Origin: Alphaproteobacteria bacterium
GTDB lineage: Bacteria; Pseudomonadota; Alphaproteobacteria; JABAAW01; JAHZMA01
Direction of reading: 5' to 3'
DNA: 51,691 bases
NCBI GenBank assembly: GCA_022599575.1
Contig: JAHZMA010000121.1
Coordinates: 1-51,691 of the forward strand
Numbering within the stretch: the first letter of the stretch is position 1; each line of letters starts with the position of its first letter. Made by a program: the position numbers and the translations under genes. Under the pieces are notes generated by a model, which worked only from the letters and a program-made list of their open reading frames with translations, ran no database searches and was not told the DNA's origin. Positions 50,764 through 51,691 of this stretch are shown in pieces.

Positions 50764-51446
50764 TTCAAATTACCGCCTTTTGTTGAATATGGAAAGACAC
50801 GCGTCATCTGCGTATTGAGCAACAGCGGGGCAGTGAGCTATATGAATCAGAATTGGCAATCCGCATCGACTAAGGTTTTAAAATATATTTTTAAAGCAAA
50901 TCTTGCTCGATTGCTCTTGCATTCCTCTCTCTCACCCTATATAATTAACTTATCGTTTGAAAATTTTTCGAGCGTGGGCTTGATAACCCTATATTTGCAG
51001 AGCGGTTGCATCAACCGTGATTGGTCGCATTGTCTTAATATTTGCGTCAAGGATGCACTCATTTCAGCTTGGCTGGGAAGCGGTGCTATATGTCCAGGTG
51101 TATTTTTGCTAAAAAGCATCGCGCCGTTTTTCTCTGTAATAGCGGTTATCCATTCCCAGCTACTAGGAAAGTCCTAGTAGCTTGTTTGGTGATAGCTTAA
51201 GCTGTTACTTAATACTAAAATCGTGTGTGTTGAGATTGGTTTAAAACTCACGGGATTTGGCGTAGGCTCAATCACCTAGTTACGCGTGTTTGCTGCCCCC
51301 TCCTTATCCTCTCTCAATAGTTAGCAAGACTTGCCCTTGTATCGATGGCGCACGCACTTTGCCGATGGTATGATGGTGGGACGGAATAACGGCAGGAGTG
51401 ATTTTTGCAAGCTATTGCTATATTGCACTTTATCATTGTATCAATT
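50764..51446. other. No credible gene; one perfect short hairpin
   Basis: Reading frames on both strands are short or lack any family features, start signals or sensible composition. The only clear structure is CTACTAGGA-AAG-TCCTAGTAG at 51160-51180, a perfect 9-bp stem. I tested it against RNase P RNA (which carries GAGGAAAGTCC) but the other conserved blocks are missing. The stretch may be decayed mobile DNA or hold an RNA I do not recognise. Confidence 0.5.
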
Positions 51447-51683
51447 CTACTTTTCCAGATTTTTCACGTCAGACAAAGGCTCAACTTTATGTTTCACCTC
51501 TTCAGGAGAATAGCTTTTATCATTAGGATGTTTTTTATCAATAGGCTTACCGTCTTTATCATCAAAAAAAGGATAAGAATCTGGTACATACAGCCAATAT
51601 AAACTTTTATGTTCAAAAAATGTAAAAATGACATCAATATAAGGGGGTTTTTGAATCATTAATTTATCATCAGGCGTTACCAT
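51447..51683 (-). CDS. Hypothetical protein, possibly running past the right edge
   Basis: This 78-aa ORF begins MVTPDDKLMIQKPPYIDVIF and has a charged, Lys/Asp/Pro-rich C-terminus (DGKPIDKKHPNDKSYSPEEV). No motif is recognised. The frame stays open to the window edge, so the true start may lie outside. Coding status is uncertain. Confidence 0.45.
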   Translation of the reverse strand: MVTPDDKLMIQKPPYIDVIFTFFEHKSLYWLYVPDSYPFFDDKDGKPIDKKHPNDKSYSPEEVKHKVEPLSDVKNLEK

Positions 51684-51691
51684 TTCGCAAG

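Noticed and set aside
50638-51177. 179-aa open frame on the plus strand
   Set aside because: It reads straight through the dispersed palindrome, has a low-quality composition with many Cys/His/Ser and no recognisable motif, so it is probably a by-product of the repeat.
51150-51185. RNase P RNA, from the AGGAAAGTCC word
   Set aside because: Only this word matches; the ACAGAGAGCAAACC-type blocks and the 3' partner of P4 are absent nearby.

Overview
The window comes from an AT-rich (about 40% G+C by eye), flagellated, Gram-negative bacterium, most likely a marine alphaproteobacterium of SAR116/Rhodospirillales-like type. The grounds are the FlaF-type flagellar regulator, the RpoH-type sigma factor, the purH and dapF sequences, and two marine methyl-compound genes: a trimethylamine monooxygenase (tmm, cut by the left edge) and a DmdA-like DMSP demethylase. 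This placement is inferred from gene content, not from a phylogeny.

Layout. 1-2511: tmm, a 58-aa membrane protein and a divergent Amt transporter, all on the minus strand, for methylamine/ammonium use. 2557-4943: an alpha/beta hydrolase and a photolyase. 4950-7470: a repeat-rich accessory block holding an orphan ORF and an ankyrin-repeat protein. It carries palindromic elements at both ends, in opposite orientations. 7476-12975: purH, an RpoH-like sigma factor with a long acidic N-terminus, and a ZnuABC-type metal transporter. 13127-16873: a decayed aromatic meta-cleavage operon in the order of dmp C-E-F-G-H, in which several genes have been shortened or joined by deletions, next to a divergent LysR regulator. 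16928-25235: tRNA-Gly, a TPR lipoprotein, an orphan ABC membrane domain, an MFS pump, fdhD, an outer-membrane protein, mobA, rpmJ (L36) and a PIN-domain toxin-antitoxin-like module. 25349-28448: a flagellar group (flgL-like, flaF, a membrane/helical-repeat protein) behind a good sigma-54 promoter match. 28452-33004: a complete LivKHMGF-type ABC importer. 33203-38190: an AlkD-like repair protein, two membrane glycosyltransferases, dmdA and a DUF1761-like protein. 38220-41688: tRNA-Ile and an envelope lipoprotein cluster (COG3014-like, LPP20-like, LpoB-like). 41766-50550: pncB, a sulfatase-fold protein without the sulfatase nucleophile, a HAD phosphatase, rpmB (L28), and a tight housekeeping run (J-domain protein, dapF, mtaB, ftsY, tadA). 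50581-51446 has no convincing gene and holds another copy of the dispersed palindrome.

Most of the window is ordinary core genome. The least ordinary parts are: (1) the collapsed meta-cleavage operon, whose joints are mostly in frame and one of which gives a dehydrogenase-hydratase chimera; (2) the palindromic repeat family with compensating stem changes around the ankyrin cassette; (3) the PIN module with a large, unrecognised partner and a 48-aa leader ORF; (4) the sulfatase homologue with Asp where the formylglycine precursor should be. All calls are by reading alone; no database search was run.
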